Below are positions 14,301 to 24,898 of a stretch of 64,000 nt of DNA, piece after piece. The first letter of the stretch is position 1. Each line of letters opens with the position of its first letter. The position numbers and the translations under genes were made by a program. The stretch is from NCBI GenBank assembly GCA_023678885.1, contig CM042953.1:4654518-4718517 (forward strand). The letters run 5' to 3'. The notes under the pieces are model-generated. The model worked only from the letters and a program-made list of their open reading frames with translations, was not told the DNA's origin and did no database searches. The DNA is from Pogostemon cablin. Its lineage: Eukaryota > Streptophyta > Magnoliopsida > Lamiales > Lamiaceae.

Positions 14301-14560
14301 CCACCATATACAACCTCTCGTATTTCAGGTAGAACTTGCTCAAAACATCCAGGCAAATATGGAGAATAAAATTGACTTAGGTTTCCCTTCAACTTCTATT
14401 CCATGTAATTCCAATTCATTCATCAAATTCTTTAATGACCTTCCGCCTTTTAAATTACTCAAGTATCCGAAGAGTTATATGAGACCATCATATTTCTATG
14501 AACATCTCATCTCTTTACTAGAGACTTTAATAGGCATCATGAGACGTCCTTTGTGAGAAT
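11310..14560 (-). pseudogene. Broken copia gag-pol (element A)
   Basis: Read on the minus strand, fragments of copia polyprotein occur in the usual order. These are a gag-like stretch near 14250-14560, the pre-integrase segment near 14000-14200 (with NNMGKT and CLYV-type residues), integrase near 13170-13900, RT near 12250-12900, and the RNase H end at 11454-11717 (87 codons, with DDIGAVANLKK and HKAIKHMEREYHLL). The integrase motif reads NGVVDRRN, so the catalytic Glu is Asp (rc of 13306-13308). The RT box reads YVDS instead of YVDD (rc of 12264-12269). A TGA stop lies at rc 12466-12468, and frames change several times. The same lesions recur in B and C, so the defect predates these insertions. 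No functional product is expected. Confidence 0.88.
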
Positions 14561-15076
14561 ACACATGTATTTTCTTAAGCAGTAATTATCAAAACCAGGA
14601 TTCTTTCTAATCATCTAATTTGGACAAGTAAATATAATGTCTTTTAGTTAACAATTAGTGAAATAAAACCATCCGAAATTCAGAGAATCACAAATAAATT
14701 TACCGATCAAATCTTCGAATTTTATCCTTTTATATTGATTCCCTCAAAATAATATAAAATAAAATTCACCGACATCTCAAGCACCGTGAGTCTGCAAGCC
14801 ACGTTAGGGTGGACGTTTCAAACCCGAACATTTACAAGAGAAGGTTTTACCCATTAATTTCATTTGTCAACCTAACTTTATGACAAAATAATTAATAGTC
14901 GGTTCCTCTTTAGCCATGTAAATAATAGCAGTGACTCCGTTGGGGAGGATACTAATTATTCACATCTAAGTGTACACCATTATTTGATCCCAAGTACGCT
15001 GCCCAAGCTTGTGTGCCTTACTGTTAGAGAAGTACACACGCGCTCAGATAACTTTCTACAACCATCAATTATATAA
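14561..15076 (-). other. Leader and gag-proximal region of copia A, no gene
   Basis: AT-rich sequence between the gag-like remnant and the hairpin pair, colinear with 44103-44640 in B and 58646-59150 in C. It contains a third, weaker copy of the hairpin loop motif (rc of CCTCCCCAACGGAGTCAC near 14934-14951). No supported coding region is seen; a 62-codon frame over 14980-15168 is not conserved in B or C. Confidence 0.6.
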
Positions 15077-15166
15077 GTTTGTACTAGTGAACCGCATACA
15101 AGCTCATCCGTTAGGGAGGAAGGCACTATAGCCAACGCGCAAGCCCATATGCAACACATTACAAAC
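15077..15166 (-). other. Leader hairpin 2 (copia A)
   Basis: In element orientation the arms GTTTGTAATG..GCATATGGGCT and AGCTTGTATGC..TAGTACAAAC can pair, with three G-U pairs in the inner arm. They enclose a loop with the motif TTCCTCCCTAACGGATGAG. The same hairpin, with different but still pairing arms, is at 44017-44102 in B and 58556-58645 in C. Confidence 0.65.
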
Positions 15167-15183
15167 AATAATTATTTAAAGAA

Positions 15184-15272
15184 GTTTGTACCAGTGATCC
15201 GTGAATAAACTCATCCGTTAGGGAGGAAGCCTCTAATGCCGATGCGCAAGTTTACTCACATCACTTACAAAC
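15184..15272 (-). other. Leader hairpin 1 (copia A)
   Basis: In element orientation the arms GTTTGTAAGTGATGTGAGTA and its near complement (ending GTACAAAC) pair over about 24 positions with small bulges. They enclose the same conserved loop as hairpin 2. Counterparts are at 43912-43999 and 58450-58538. Confidence 0.65.
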
Positions 15273-15519
15273 CAATAATGGAGGCCGCGGGAATTTAATA
15301 CCAATCCCCTCTCCCACTTAGTTATTTAATAACCGAGGGTTTTTAACATGCATATAATATTCCAGAATAAAATATACAACTAAGACATGCTTCTATCAAC
15401 AGCAATTTAAATAAGTAAATCACATAGAACATGCCTTACATATATAACAATTAATTGTCAAGTTAAAACAATTAACTCAGTTATATATCATAATTAATTG
15501 TATAATATCTTGGATCAAT

Positions 15520-16025
15520 TAAATGGGCCCTAGAGCATCAAATAAGCACAAAATGAGCAGCAGATTAATTAATTAATCATGCTCATTATCTATGGCCCAT
15601 AATCTTAGCCCAAAACTAAATTAATCCCACCAAGCCCACTAGCACAAAATTAGTCCATTAATTAAAATTAATTTATCATGCTTGGCCCATTACTCACAAT
15701 TAATTAAATCCAACAATTAAAAAATTGCCAGGCAGCCCAATACCATTTTAATTAAAATTGGGCCCAACAGCCCAAAACCAAATTAAAATTAATTGAGCAG
15801 CCCACAAGCAAGAAATAGGCCCAGCAGTCCACAAGCATTTAATTAAAATTGGAAGTTCATTTCCAGTCCAAAACCAAATTAAATCCTAGCCCAAGGGGGC
15901 AGCCCATAAGCATATTTAATTAAATTGGACCCATAAGCTCAACAACCAAATTAAAACAAGGCCCAACTGCAAAAACAGCCCATGAAGACAAGGCCCAAAA
16001 CAACAAAAAATATTTGGGCCCATAC
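15520..16025 (-). promoter_or_regulatory. GGCCCA/AGCCCA-rich leader block (copia A)
   Basis: About 500 bp densely studded with AGCCCA, GGCCCA and GGGCCC words spaced by AT-rich TTAATTAAAATT sequence. TGGGCC/TGGGCT words resemble plant site II (TCP-binding) elements, but a regulatory role here is inference. Equivalent blocks lie at 43375-43690 and 57845-58205. The overlapping open frames are not conserved. Confidence 0.45.
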
Positions 16026-16700
16026 GCCCTCATGTTCGCTGCCCTATTCCTTCCAGCCGCAACCGACGCAAAAAGCACCGCTGCAAGCAACCTCCGCCGG
16101 AATCGAGCCATCTGCACGCTGCCGTGCAAGCTCCCAGTTGCACCCCGCCTTCTCCGACATCTCAGCAGCGCCAGCGTGCACAACAGCGCTGTGCCAATCT
16201 CGCCATCGATGGGGATCCGCTTCCGACTCGCCATCCTTATACGCGAAATCGCCGTCGGATTTAGGTGCCGCTGCATCCGGTGGACCTGCCCACAGCCATA
16301 CACTCGGCACGCCGCCGCACAGCACCTGCCCGCCGCCGACCTGGAACAACCCAGATCGCTGTAATCTCGATCGGCGAGACAGCCACTGGATCCGGCCGAA
16401 GCCTCCAGTTGGCGCGCCACGCCAGCGAATTCACGCCGCCGACTATCCTCACCGGCCGCCATGAAGACTCCTTTCCAGTCGACTCCGCCTTGAACTCGCC
16501 TGTAAGCATCGCCGCCTTACGCTGCCTCCCACTTCGAGCCTCGCCGTCGTATGGGCTATGGCCTCGAGTTTCTGCCATCAGCGTTCAACCGATTCGCTTC
16601 GATAGCGCCGCTGCCTATTTCTGACTCCGGCCGAAGCCACCAGCCGTCAATAACCGGCACCGGTCAGACACCGTTCTTCGTCGGATGTACACCCACCGTA
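16026..16700 (-). other. GC-rich variable leader block (copia A)
   Basis: An abrupt switch to CpG-rich sequence inside an otherwise AT-rich element, between the primer binding site and the GGCCCA block. Several long overlapping frames on both strands (up to 180 codons) are expected from the composition. They show no recognisable domain and no conservation with the equivalent blocks of B and C. It may be a fast-evolving structured leader or a captured sequence. Confidence 0.6.
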
Positions 16701-16907
16701 CAGTGTGTGAGTGTGTGTGAATTAAAGAATACAGCAGATTCGTACTTGACGTACTTGTGTATTAAAGCAGCGTGAACAGTGTATACAATCAGACTCCAAT
16801 CACATAATCACAAACTGACTAATCAATAAACATGTGATTAATACAGATCAGATCATATAATCATATAATCACATACCTTACGATTCACGTTTCACCACGA
16901 AACCAAC

Positions 16908-16919
16908 GCTCTGATACCA
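16908..16919 (-). other. Primer binding site, tRNA-iMet type (copia A)
   Basis: In element orientation TGGTATCAGAGC, complementary to the 3' end of plant initiator tRNA-Met, two bases inside the 5' LTR. This fixes the element's direction. Confidence 0.92.
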
Positions 16920-16921
16920 AT

Positions 16922-18123
16922 TGTTGGCAATTGGATCGTGTGGATCAACTGTGATCGTTAGTAAAACAGGTAAACAATAAGCAGCGGAAGCAATTAAACC
17001 GTTTACCGTACTTCTGGGTTGGTGTAGAGGATGAACTGCAGAGAACTACCTCTGATCTTCTACTGTATGTCCCAAGTGTGATCCTGCTGTTGTGTGGGCA
17101 ACAGTCTGCAGGATCTCTCAATCTGCTTCTCTTCCCTTCTCTCACCAAAAGAGGCGCAGGAATAATCTGAGGGTTCCAGGAAGCTGAGTTCACTTATATA
17201 TTGGGCTACAGCAGGGACCAGGAGGAGAAATTGGGCTGGGCCTCAATTGAATTTAATTAACCAAGCTTAGCCCAAAGCTTTTAATTAAATCCAATAATAA
17301 TAATATAGTCCACTAAAATATTATTACTGCACTACCCGTCCAATCCCAAAATTATGTTCTGGGCTCCTTCTTATTATAAGCCCGATAGTCTCCCCATGTT
17401 TAAGATATTCAATGTCCATTAATTAATTAAGTTACTGACAACTCAAATTAATTAATATCTCATCCGAGAGTAGTACCACTCAACCTTATTATCATGCCGG
17501 AAATTAATCCACTTGCAAGATTTACATGATAAACCTTATGAGCTCCTCAAGGGGACATCATCAACCTATGACGGACATGGATTCCTTCTACAATCAACAA
17601 CACACGATAGATACAGCACTACTTCCCAACTCACCGAGTTTGTTGATTTAATACTTATAAATCTCACCCATTGATGAATCAAAGAAATACATACTGCCCT
17701 ACGTGTCGAGGTTATTGTATAGGGATTAAGAGCACGAACTTCCATAATAACAGAGATCAAGTTCTACTATATAGTCAGTATAAGAAGAACGATCTCAAAC
17801 GGTCCTGCTCAATACACACAAGTGCACTAATGTGATTCTATAGCCAAGACAAGCTAATACCAAACCACACTACAACCATACCGATAGAGAGTCCCCGTCT
17901 ATCTCGGTTGTGAGCATCTGTTTATACTTTATAAGGAAACCGATAATATGATCTTCCGCGTGTTGTCGCACAACATATTATCTACAGTATAAAGTAAATG
18001 GACTATTGCACCGTGCATATAAATAAATTATAAGATGCAATCATTTGATCATATGATTCTCATTTCAAATATTGTTATGACATTGTCCATACTAAAGCTA
18101 GACTTTTAGTATACAAACCAACA
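16922..18123 (-). repeat. 5' LTR of copia A
   Basis: 1202 bp, the partner of 10089-11290. It carries the promoter (TATATAAG on the minus strand at 17193-17200), so U5 plus R would be the ~250 bp on the 16922 side. Confidence 0.95.
17193..17200 (-). promoter_or_regulatory. TATA box of copia A 5' LTR
   Basis: TATATAAG on the minus strand. The homologous site in B is at 42008-42016, and TATATAAG also occurs in the 3' LTR of C. Confidence 0.6.
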
Positions 18124-21100
18124 ATAGCCGCTACAAAGCTTGCACCATAGAGTCACTGAAAACACACAATATAGAGTTGATTCTACTCCGTGAGCCATTT
18201 CCTTATCTCTATGAAGTGATCATTTTCTTGCCATTTTTCTGAACAAATTAGTTATTAGACATGAGAATATAAATGGTGAACATGTTTTCAGAGTATAAAA
18301 ATTCTTGAAAACTTGCAACATAGAGTCACTAAAAACTCACAGTGCATAGTTGATTCTACTATGTCAACCTGGTCCAGAACTCCTTAAACTGAGCATTTTC
18401 TAGCCTTTTTTATGGTCAAACTAGTTATTAGACATGAGAATATAGTTGGATAACATATTCTCAAAGTATAAAAATGCTAGGAAGCTTGCACCATAGAGTC
18501 TCTAAAAACTCACAGTGCAAAGCTGATTCTACTCCGTAAGCCAGGTCAAGAACTCCTTGAAATGAGCATTTTCTAGCCATTTTCATGGTCAAATTAGATA
18601 TTAGACATGAGAATATAGTTGGAGAACATGTTTTCAAAGTATAAAAATGTTAGGAAGCTTGCGCCATAGAGTCACTAAAATGTCAAAGTGCAGAGCTAAT
18701 TCTACTCCGTGATCCAGGTCAAGAACTATTTGAAGTGAGCAATTTCTTACCATTTTTATGATCAAATTATTTATTATACATGAATATGTAGTTGGAGAAC
18801 ATATTTTCAGAGAATATAACTACTATAAAGCTTACGCCATAGAGTCACTGAAAACACACATTGCAGATTTGATTCTACTACGTGAGTCATTTCAATATCT
18901 CCTTGAAGTGAGCTTTTTCTTTCCATTATTATGGTCAAATTAGTTATTAGACATGAAATTATATATGGAGAACATGTTTTCATAGTAAAAAATGCTACGA
19001 AGCTTGCACCATTGAGTCACTAAAAACTCACATTGCAGAGCTGATTCTACTTTGTCAATCTGGTCAAGAACTCATGGAAGTGAGCATTGTCTTGCCATTT
19101 CTATGGTTAAATTAGTTAATTGACATGAGAATATAGTTGGAGAACATGTTCTCAAAGTATAAAATGTTAGGAAGCTTGCGCCATAGAGTCACTAAAATGT
19201 CAAAGTGTAGTGCTGATTCTACTACGTGATCCAGGTCTAGAACTTATTGAAGTGAGCAATTTCTTACCATTTTTATGAACAAGTTATTTGTTATGCTTGA
19301 GTATATAGTTGGAGAACATTGTTACAGAGTATATAACTGCTACAATGCTTGCGCCATAGAGTCAGTGAAAACACATAGTACAAAGTAGATTCTACTCCTA
19401 GAACCATTTCAATAACTCCTTGAAATGAGCATTTTCTTGCCATTTTTTATGGTCAAATTAGTTATTAGACACGAGAATATAGTTGGAGAACATGTTATCA
19501 GTGTATAAAAATGCTAGAAAACTTGCACCATAGAGTCACTAAAAACTCACAGTACAGAGCTGATTCTACTCTGTCAACCTGGTCAAGAACTCCTTGAATG
19601 AGTATTTTCTAGCCATTTTTATGGTCAAATTAGTTATTAGACATGAGAATATAGTTGGAGAACATGTTTTCAGAGTATAAAAATGCTAGGAAGCTTGCAC
19701 CATAGAGTCACTAAAAACTCACAGTGCAGAGCTGATTCTATTCCGTAAGACAGGTCAAAAACTCCTTGAAATGAGCATTTTTTTGCCATTTTTATTGTGA
19801 AATTAGTTATTAGACATGAGAATATAGTTGGAAAACATATTTTCAGAGTAAATAACTGCTACAAAGCTTGCGCCATAGAGTCACAAATAACACAAAGTGC
19901 AGAGTTGATTCTACTTCGTGAGCCATTTCAATATCTCCTTGAAGTGAGAATTTTCTTGCCATTTTTATGGTCAAATTACTGTTTAGACATGAGAATATAA
20001 ATGGAGAACATGTTTTTAGAGTAAAAAATGCTATGAAGCTTGCACCATAGAGTCACTAAAAACTCACATTGCAAATCTGATTCTACTTGGTCAATCTGGT
20101 CTAGAACTCTTGGAAGTGTGCATTGTCTTGCCATTTCTATGGTCAAATTAGTTAATTGAGATGAGAATATAGTTGTATAACATGTTTTTAAAATATAAAA
20201 ATGTCAGGAAGCTTGCGCCATAGAGCCAATAAAATGTCAAAGTGGAGAGCTGATTATACTCCGTGATCCAGGTCAAGAACTACTTAAACTGAGTAATATC
20301 TTACCATTTTTATGATCAAATTATTTATTATACATGAGAATAAAGTTGAAGAATATGTTTTCAGAGTATATAACTGCTACAAACCTTGTGCCATAAAGTC
20401 ACTAAAAACACACAGTGCAGAGTTGATTCCACTCCTTGAGCCATTTCAATAACTCTTTGAAGTGAGCATTTTCTTGCCATTTTTAAGGAAAAATTAGTTA
20501 TTAGACATGAGAATATAGTTTGAGAACATGTTTTCAGAGTATAAAAATGCTAGGAAGCCTGTGCCATAGAGTCACTTAAATGTCAAAGTGCAGAGCTGAT
20601 TCTACTCCGTGATCCAGGTCAAGAACTACTTGAAGTGAGCAATTTTTTACCATTTTTATGATCAAATTATTTATTATACATGAGTATTTAGTTGGAGAAC
20701 ATATTTTCAGAGTATATAACTGCTACAATGCTTGTGCAATAGAGTCACTGAAAACACACAATATAGAGTTGATTCTACTCCGTGAGCCATTTCATTATCT
20801 CTATGACGTGAGCATGTTCTTGCCATTTTTATTGACAAATTAGTTATTAGACATGAGAATATAAATGGTGAACATGTTTTCAGAGTAAAAAAATGCTAGG
20901 AAGCTTGCACCATAGAGTCACTAAAAACTCACAGTGCAGAGCTGATTCTACTCTGTCAACCTGGTCAAGAACTCCTTGAAGTGAACATTTTCTAGCCATT
21001 TTTACGGTTAAATTAGTTATTAGACATGATAATATAGTTGGAGAACATGTTTTCAAAGTATAAAAATACTAGGAAGCTTGCACAATAGAGTCACTAAAAA

Positions 21101-23003
21101 CTCACAGTGCAGAGCTGATTCTACTCCGTAAGACAAGTCAAGAACTCCTTGAACTGAGCATTTTCTTGCCATTTTTATGGTCAAATTAGTTATCGGACAT
21201 GAGAATATAGTTGGAGAACTTGTTTTAAGAGTATAAAAATTTTAGGAAGCCTGCGCTATAGAGTCATTAAAATGTCAAAATGCATAGTTGATTTTACTCC
21301 GTGATCCAGGTCAAGAACTACTTGAAGTGAGCAATTTCTTACCATTTTTATGATCAAATTATTTATTATACATGAGTATGCAGTTGAAAAACATATTTTT
21401 AGAGTATATAACTGCTACAAAGCTTGCGCCATAGAGTCACTGAAAACACACAGTGCAGAGTTGATTCTACTCAGTGAGCCATTTCAATAACTCCTTGAAG
21501 TGAGCATTTTCTTGTCATTTTTATGGTCAAAATATTTTTTATACATGAGAATATATTGGAGAACATGTTTTAAGAGTAAAAAATGCTGTGAAGATTGCCC
21601 CATAGTCACAAAAAACTCACAGTGCAGAACTGATTCTACTTTGTCAATGTGGTAAATAACTCCTGGAAGTGAGCATAGTCTTGCCATTTCTATGGTCAAA
21701 TTAGTTAATTGACATGAGAATATAGTTGGAGAACATGTTTTTAAAATATAAAAATGTTAGGAATCTTGCGCCATAGAGTCACATAAATGTCAAAGTGTAG
21801 AGCTGATTCTACTCTGTGATCCAGGTCAATAAATACTTGAAGTGAGCAATTTCTTACCATTTTTATGATCAAATTATTTATTATACATGAGTATATAGTT
21901 GGAGAATATGTTTTTAGAGTATATAACTACTACAAAGCTTGTGCCATAGAGTCACTGAAAACACACAGTATAGAGTTGATTCTACTCCTTGAGCCATTTC
22001 AATAACTCCTTGAAGTGAGCATTTTCTTGGCATTTTTATGGTCAAATTAATTATTAGACATGAGAATATAGTTGGAGAACATCTTTTCAGAGTATAAAAA
22101 TGCTTGGAAACTTGCGACATAGAGTCACTAAAAACTTACTGTGCATAGCTGATTCTACTATGCCAACCTGGTCAAGAACTGCTTAAACTGAGCATTTTCT
22201 AGCCTTTTTTATGGTCAAATTAGTTATTAGACATGATAATATAGTTGGAGAACATATTCTCAAAGTATAAAAATGCTAGAAAGCTTGCACCATAGAGTCA
22301 CTAAAAAGTCATAGAACAGAGCTGATTCTATAGCGTAAGCCAGGTCAAGAACTCCTTGAAGTGAGCATTTTCTTGCCATTTTTATGGTTAAATAAGTTAT
22401 TAGACATGATAATATAGTTGGAGAACATGTTTTCAGAGTATAAAAATATTAGGAAGCTTGCGCCATAGATTCACTAAAATGTCAAAGTGCAGAGCTAATT
22501 CTACTCCGTGATTAAGGTCAAGAACTATTTGAAGTGAGCTATTTCTTACCATTTTTATGATCAAATTATTTATTATACATGAATATGTAGTTGTAGAACA
22601 TATTTTCAGAGTATATAACTGCTACAAAGCTTGAGCCATAGAGTCAGTGAAAACACACAGTGCAGAGCAGATTCTACTCCATGATCCATTTCAATATCTC
22701 CTTTAAGTGAGCATTTTCTTGCCATTTTTATGGTCAAATTTGTTATTAGACATGAGAATATAATTGGAGAACATGTTTTCAGAGTAAAAAAATGCTAGGA
22801 AGCATGCACCATAGAGTCACTATAAACTCACAGTGCATAGCTGATTCTACTATGTCAACCTGGTCAAGAACTCCATAAAGTGAGCATTTTCTAGCCTTTT
22901 TTATGGTCAAATTAGTTATTAGACATGAGAATGTAGTTGGAGAAAATATTTTCAGAGTATAAAAATGTTAGGAAGCTTGCACCATAGAGTCACTAAAAAC
23001 TCA
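18124..23003. repeat. Satellite array 2, ~173-bp monomers
   Basis: Continuation of array 1 across the copia A insertion. The first five bases (ATAGC) are A's right target duplication and the last five (22999-23003, ACTCA) are D's left one. Rare variants of array 1 recur here in the same order: ATAAAGTTGAAGAATATG at about 20339, and GCTGTGAAGATTGCCCCATA at about 8188 and 21584. After removing element A, the step from the 10026 landmark to its copy at 20658 is about 2592 bp, 15 monomers, against about 2765 bp (16 monomers) in array 1. Confidence 0.95.
22999..23003. other. Target-site duplication, left copy (element D)
   Basis: ACTCA, repeated exactly at 30653-30657. Removing the element restores AAAAACTCACAGTGCAG of the satellite. 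Confidence 0.95.
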
Positions 23004-23219
23004 TGATTGTCGTCATTTTCACCTAGGTTTTAGTGTCTTTATGTGTGTATTTTCGGATGTTTTTATCCGTATTTGTGTTAAGTTTGGTGGAGTTATTGTT
23101 GTTTTGAGGAAAGTGGTACGAACTTATAGAATTGTGTAAATGAGCTTGAATATGTGTAAAACAGGTCATGGAACGGACAAAAACGGGGTCGGGAGCGAAA
23201 GGGAGACGAAGAATAGGCC

Positions 23220-23530
23220 AGGCAGCTGCACGGGCCGTGCGCGGAACACGGCCCTGTAGCATCTGGCCGTGTAATGTCATCAGAGCACGCTGCTCGCCCA
23301 GGGATTTGACCGTGTGCCGGTGCAAGGGCCGTGTGATGCTACACGCCCCGTGTACGGAGCTCGGCCCTGTAAGAAGAAGCCGTGTATTGTCGTCAGAACG
23401 TGCTACACGGCCATGATCAAGGCCGTGTATTGCAGCTCGAGCCGTGTCCGGAAGCACGCACAAAACGCCGAAGTAGGTGTGCCCTACACGGGCCGTGTAC
23501 TGCAGCACGGGCCGTGTAGGTGCAAAATCC
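23220..23530 (+). promoter_or_regulatory. Palindromic ACACGGCC/GGCCGTGT cluster in D U3
   Basis: Many copies of CACGGGCCGTG, ACACGGCC and GGCCGTGT in about 300 bp just upstream of the TATA box. The E LTR has a like cluster in the same place. The overlapping open frames on both strands are composition artefacts. A role as transcription factor sites or as RNA structure at the 3' end of the transcript is inference. Confidence 0.5.
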
Positions 23531-23579
23531 TGTGTAATTTTCAGAAAGTTCCGGAAGCTTCTAGAAGGTCCATAAGTGA

Positions 23580-23586
23580 TATAAAA
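23580..23586 (+). promoter_or_regulatory. TATA box of element D 5' LTR
   Basis: TATAAAA. A start about 30 bp downstream would fall at about 23611, which is also where homology to the shortened 3' LTR begins. Confidence 0.65.
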
Positions 23587-24752
23587 CCATGATTTGTGCG
23601 AAATTAGGGAGGGAGATACAGATTAGATCAGATTGAGAGCAGTTACACACAATCCACACCATATTTCCTCACACACTAGATCTACAAGCCATCTACACCA
23701 TCTTAATCCATCAATTCACCTTGATCTTCATAAATCCATCCATACATCCATCCATTCCATCATCTAAGAAGAGAAAATCAGATTTGTTTGAAGAATTTGG
23801 CATGATCAAGGAAGAAGGAGTCTACCTTCAAGGGGAAGCTCAATCTCTTTTATTTTGCTACTTTCTTCATTTTATTGCTCATATGGAGCTTGTATTGGAT
23901 TGTAGCCAATTTGCAATGAATATTTGTGGCTAGTCCTCAAGTGAGGCTAGCAATATGATTGGTTAGGAAATATGTAGATTTTTGCACTATTAAAGCTTGA
24001 TGAATTGATTGTTATGATTACTTTCTATCATGAATTCTTATTCTCATTTGATGCATGATGTGTGTGGTTAAATTCTCTACGCATAGTGTTAGGATGGCCA
24101 TTCCAATATTATGTGTGGTGATTTAATTGAATCATTGATTGTATTAGGTGACTTGGTTAGTATGAGGGGAGGAAAGCCATTCCCTCCAAGTGCTTAGAAC
24201 CTCATGATAGAACATTAGTGATGAATTAGTGAGGGGAACCAACTTATGATCATAGTACCCATGAGGGAATTGAGAGTAAGACAATCTTAGGAGATTTAAA
24301 CTTGTAAAAGAGTTGAGAACCTAATCACCTTGGCCATAGGGGTTAGGGGTACAATTGTGATTGCCCTTAGTATCATAACTTGAAAGTCATCAATGCTTGA
24401 GTAAGTGTGAAGTCTACATAAGACCTTGACCATGATGTTGCTAGCCTTGCTCTCTTTTTAGATATACTTCATCCATTCCATCTCATCTTGCTACTTGATT
24501 TGATTGATATTTGTTATAATTAGTTGCTTGTCTAGTTCATTAGTTAATTGATAGAGTAATCATAGTTCTTAAATCAAAACCTTATCTTGATCATCCTTAC
24601 AAAACATAAATCAATGGAAAATCCGGATACAACTTGAGTTTACCTTTTCCCTTGGGACGACAATACTATAAATTTTGCACTTGGTCACGCGGATACAACA
24701 GCGATAGAGTACACTTACTCTTGACATTTCACTAGAAATGCGATTAAGTTCA

Positions 24753-24770
24753 TGGCGCCGCTTGCCGGGG
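24753..24770 (+). other. Primer binding site, tRNA-Asp type (D)
   Basis: TGGCGCCGCTTGCCGGGG directly after the LTR. It matches the complement of the plant tRNA-Asp 3' end with one changed base; element E has TGGCGCCGTTGCCGGGG. Athila elements typically use tRNA-Asp. Confidence 0.85.
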
Positions 24771-24898
24771 AAATGTTAAACTTGTGGTTGTAACGAGTTT
24801 GAAGTTGATTAGTCTTGATAAGGATATTTCTTTCATTTGTATAGTTGTTTACTTGTCTTAGTTACTTGGAGAGCTAATTTTGGAATTCTTGTAGGTAC

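Larger units (their letters stand above)
10089..18123 (-). mobile_element. Complete but coding-dead Ty1/copia element A
   Basis: An 8035-bp element in reverse orientation: 5' LTR 16922-18123, tRNA-iMet primer site beside it, leader, broken gag-pol, polypurine tract, 3' LTR 10089-11290. Both LTRs are 1202 bp, have TGTTGG/CCAACA ends, and differ at about a dozen positions by eye (roughly 99% identity). Flanking 5-bp duplications are ATAAC/ATAGC. The coding order (gag, pre-integrase, integrase, RT, RNase H) is that of Ty1/copia, but every domain is frameshifted or stopped. The lineage within copia cannot be set from this; size and LTR length would fit an Angela-like element, but that is only a guess. 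Confidence 0.95.
23004..24752 (+). repeat. 5' LTR of element D
   Basis: 1749 bp, from TGATTGTCGTCATTTTCACC to GCGATTAAGTTCA. U3 is about 23004-23610, with a GC-rich palindrome cluster and a TATA box at 23580. R plus U5 is about 23611-24752. The opening bases resemble the LTR of element E (TTTTCACCTAG, TTTTAGTGTCTTT), so D and E are related families. The 70-codon frame at 23721-23933 lies wholly in the LTR and is not treated as a gene. Confidence 0.92.

Noticed and set aside
14254..14556. 100-codon plus-strand frame as a gene
   Set aside because: It is antisense to the copia A gag-like remnant and absent as a frame in B and C.
15920..16624. Overlapping 74-180-codon frames on both strands as host genes
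   Set aside because: They sit in the CpG-rich leader block of copia A, overlap one another in several frames, show no domain, and are not conserved in B or C.
23721..23933. 70-codon frame in the D LTR (repeated at 29621-29833)
   Set aside because: Inside the R-U5 part of both LTR copies; no domain and no start context beyond chance.
24753..24770. tRNA-like match as a tRNA gene
   Set aside because: Only the 3'-end complement is present, at the standard primer-site position after an LTR; no cloverleaf follows.
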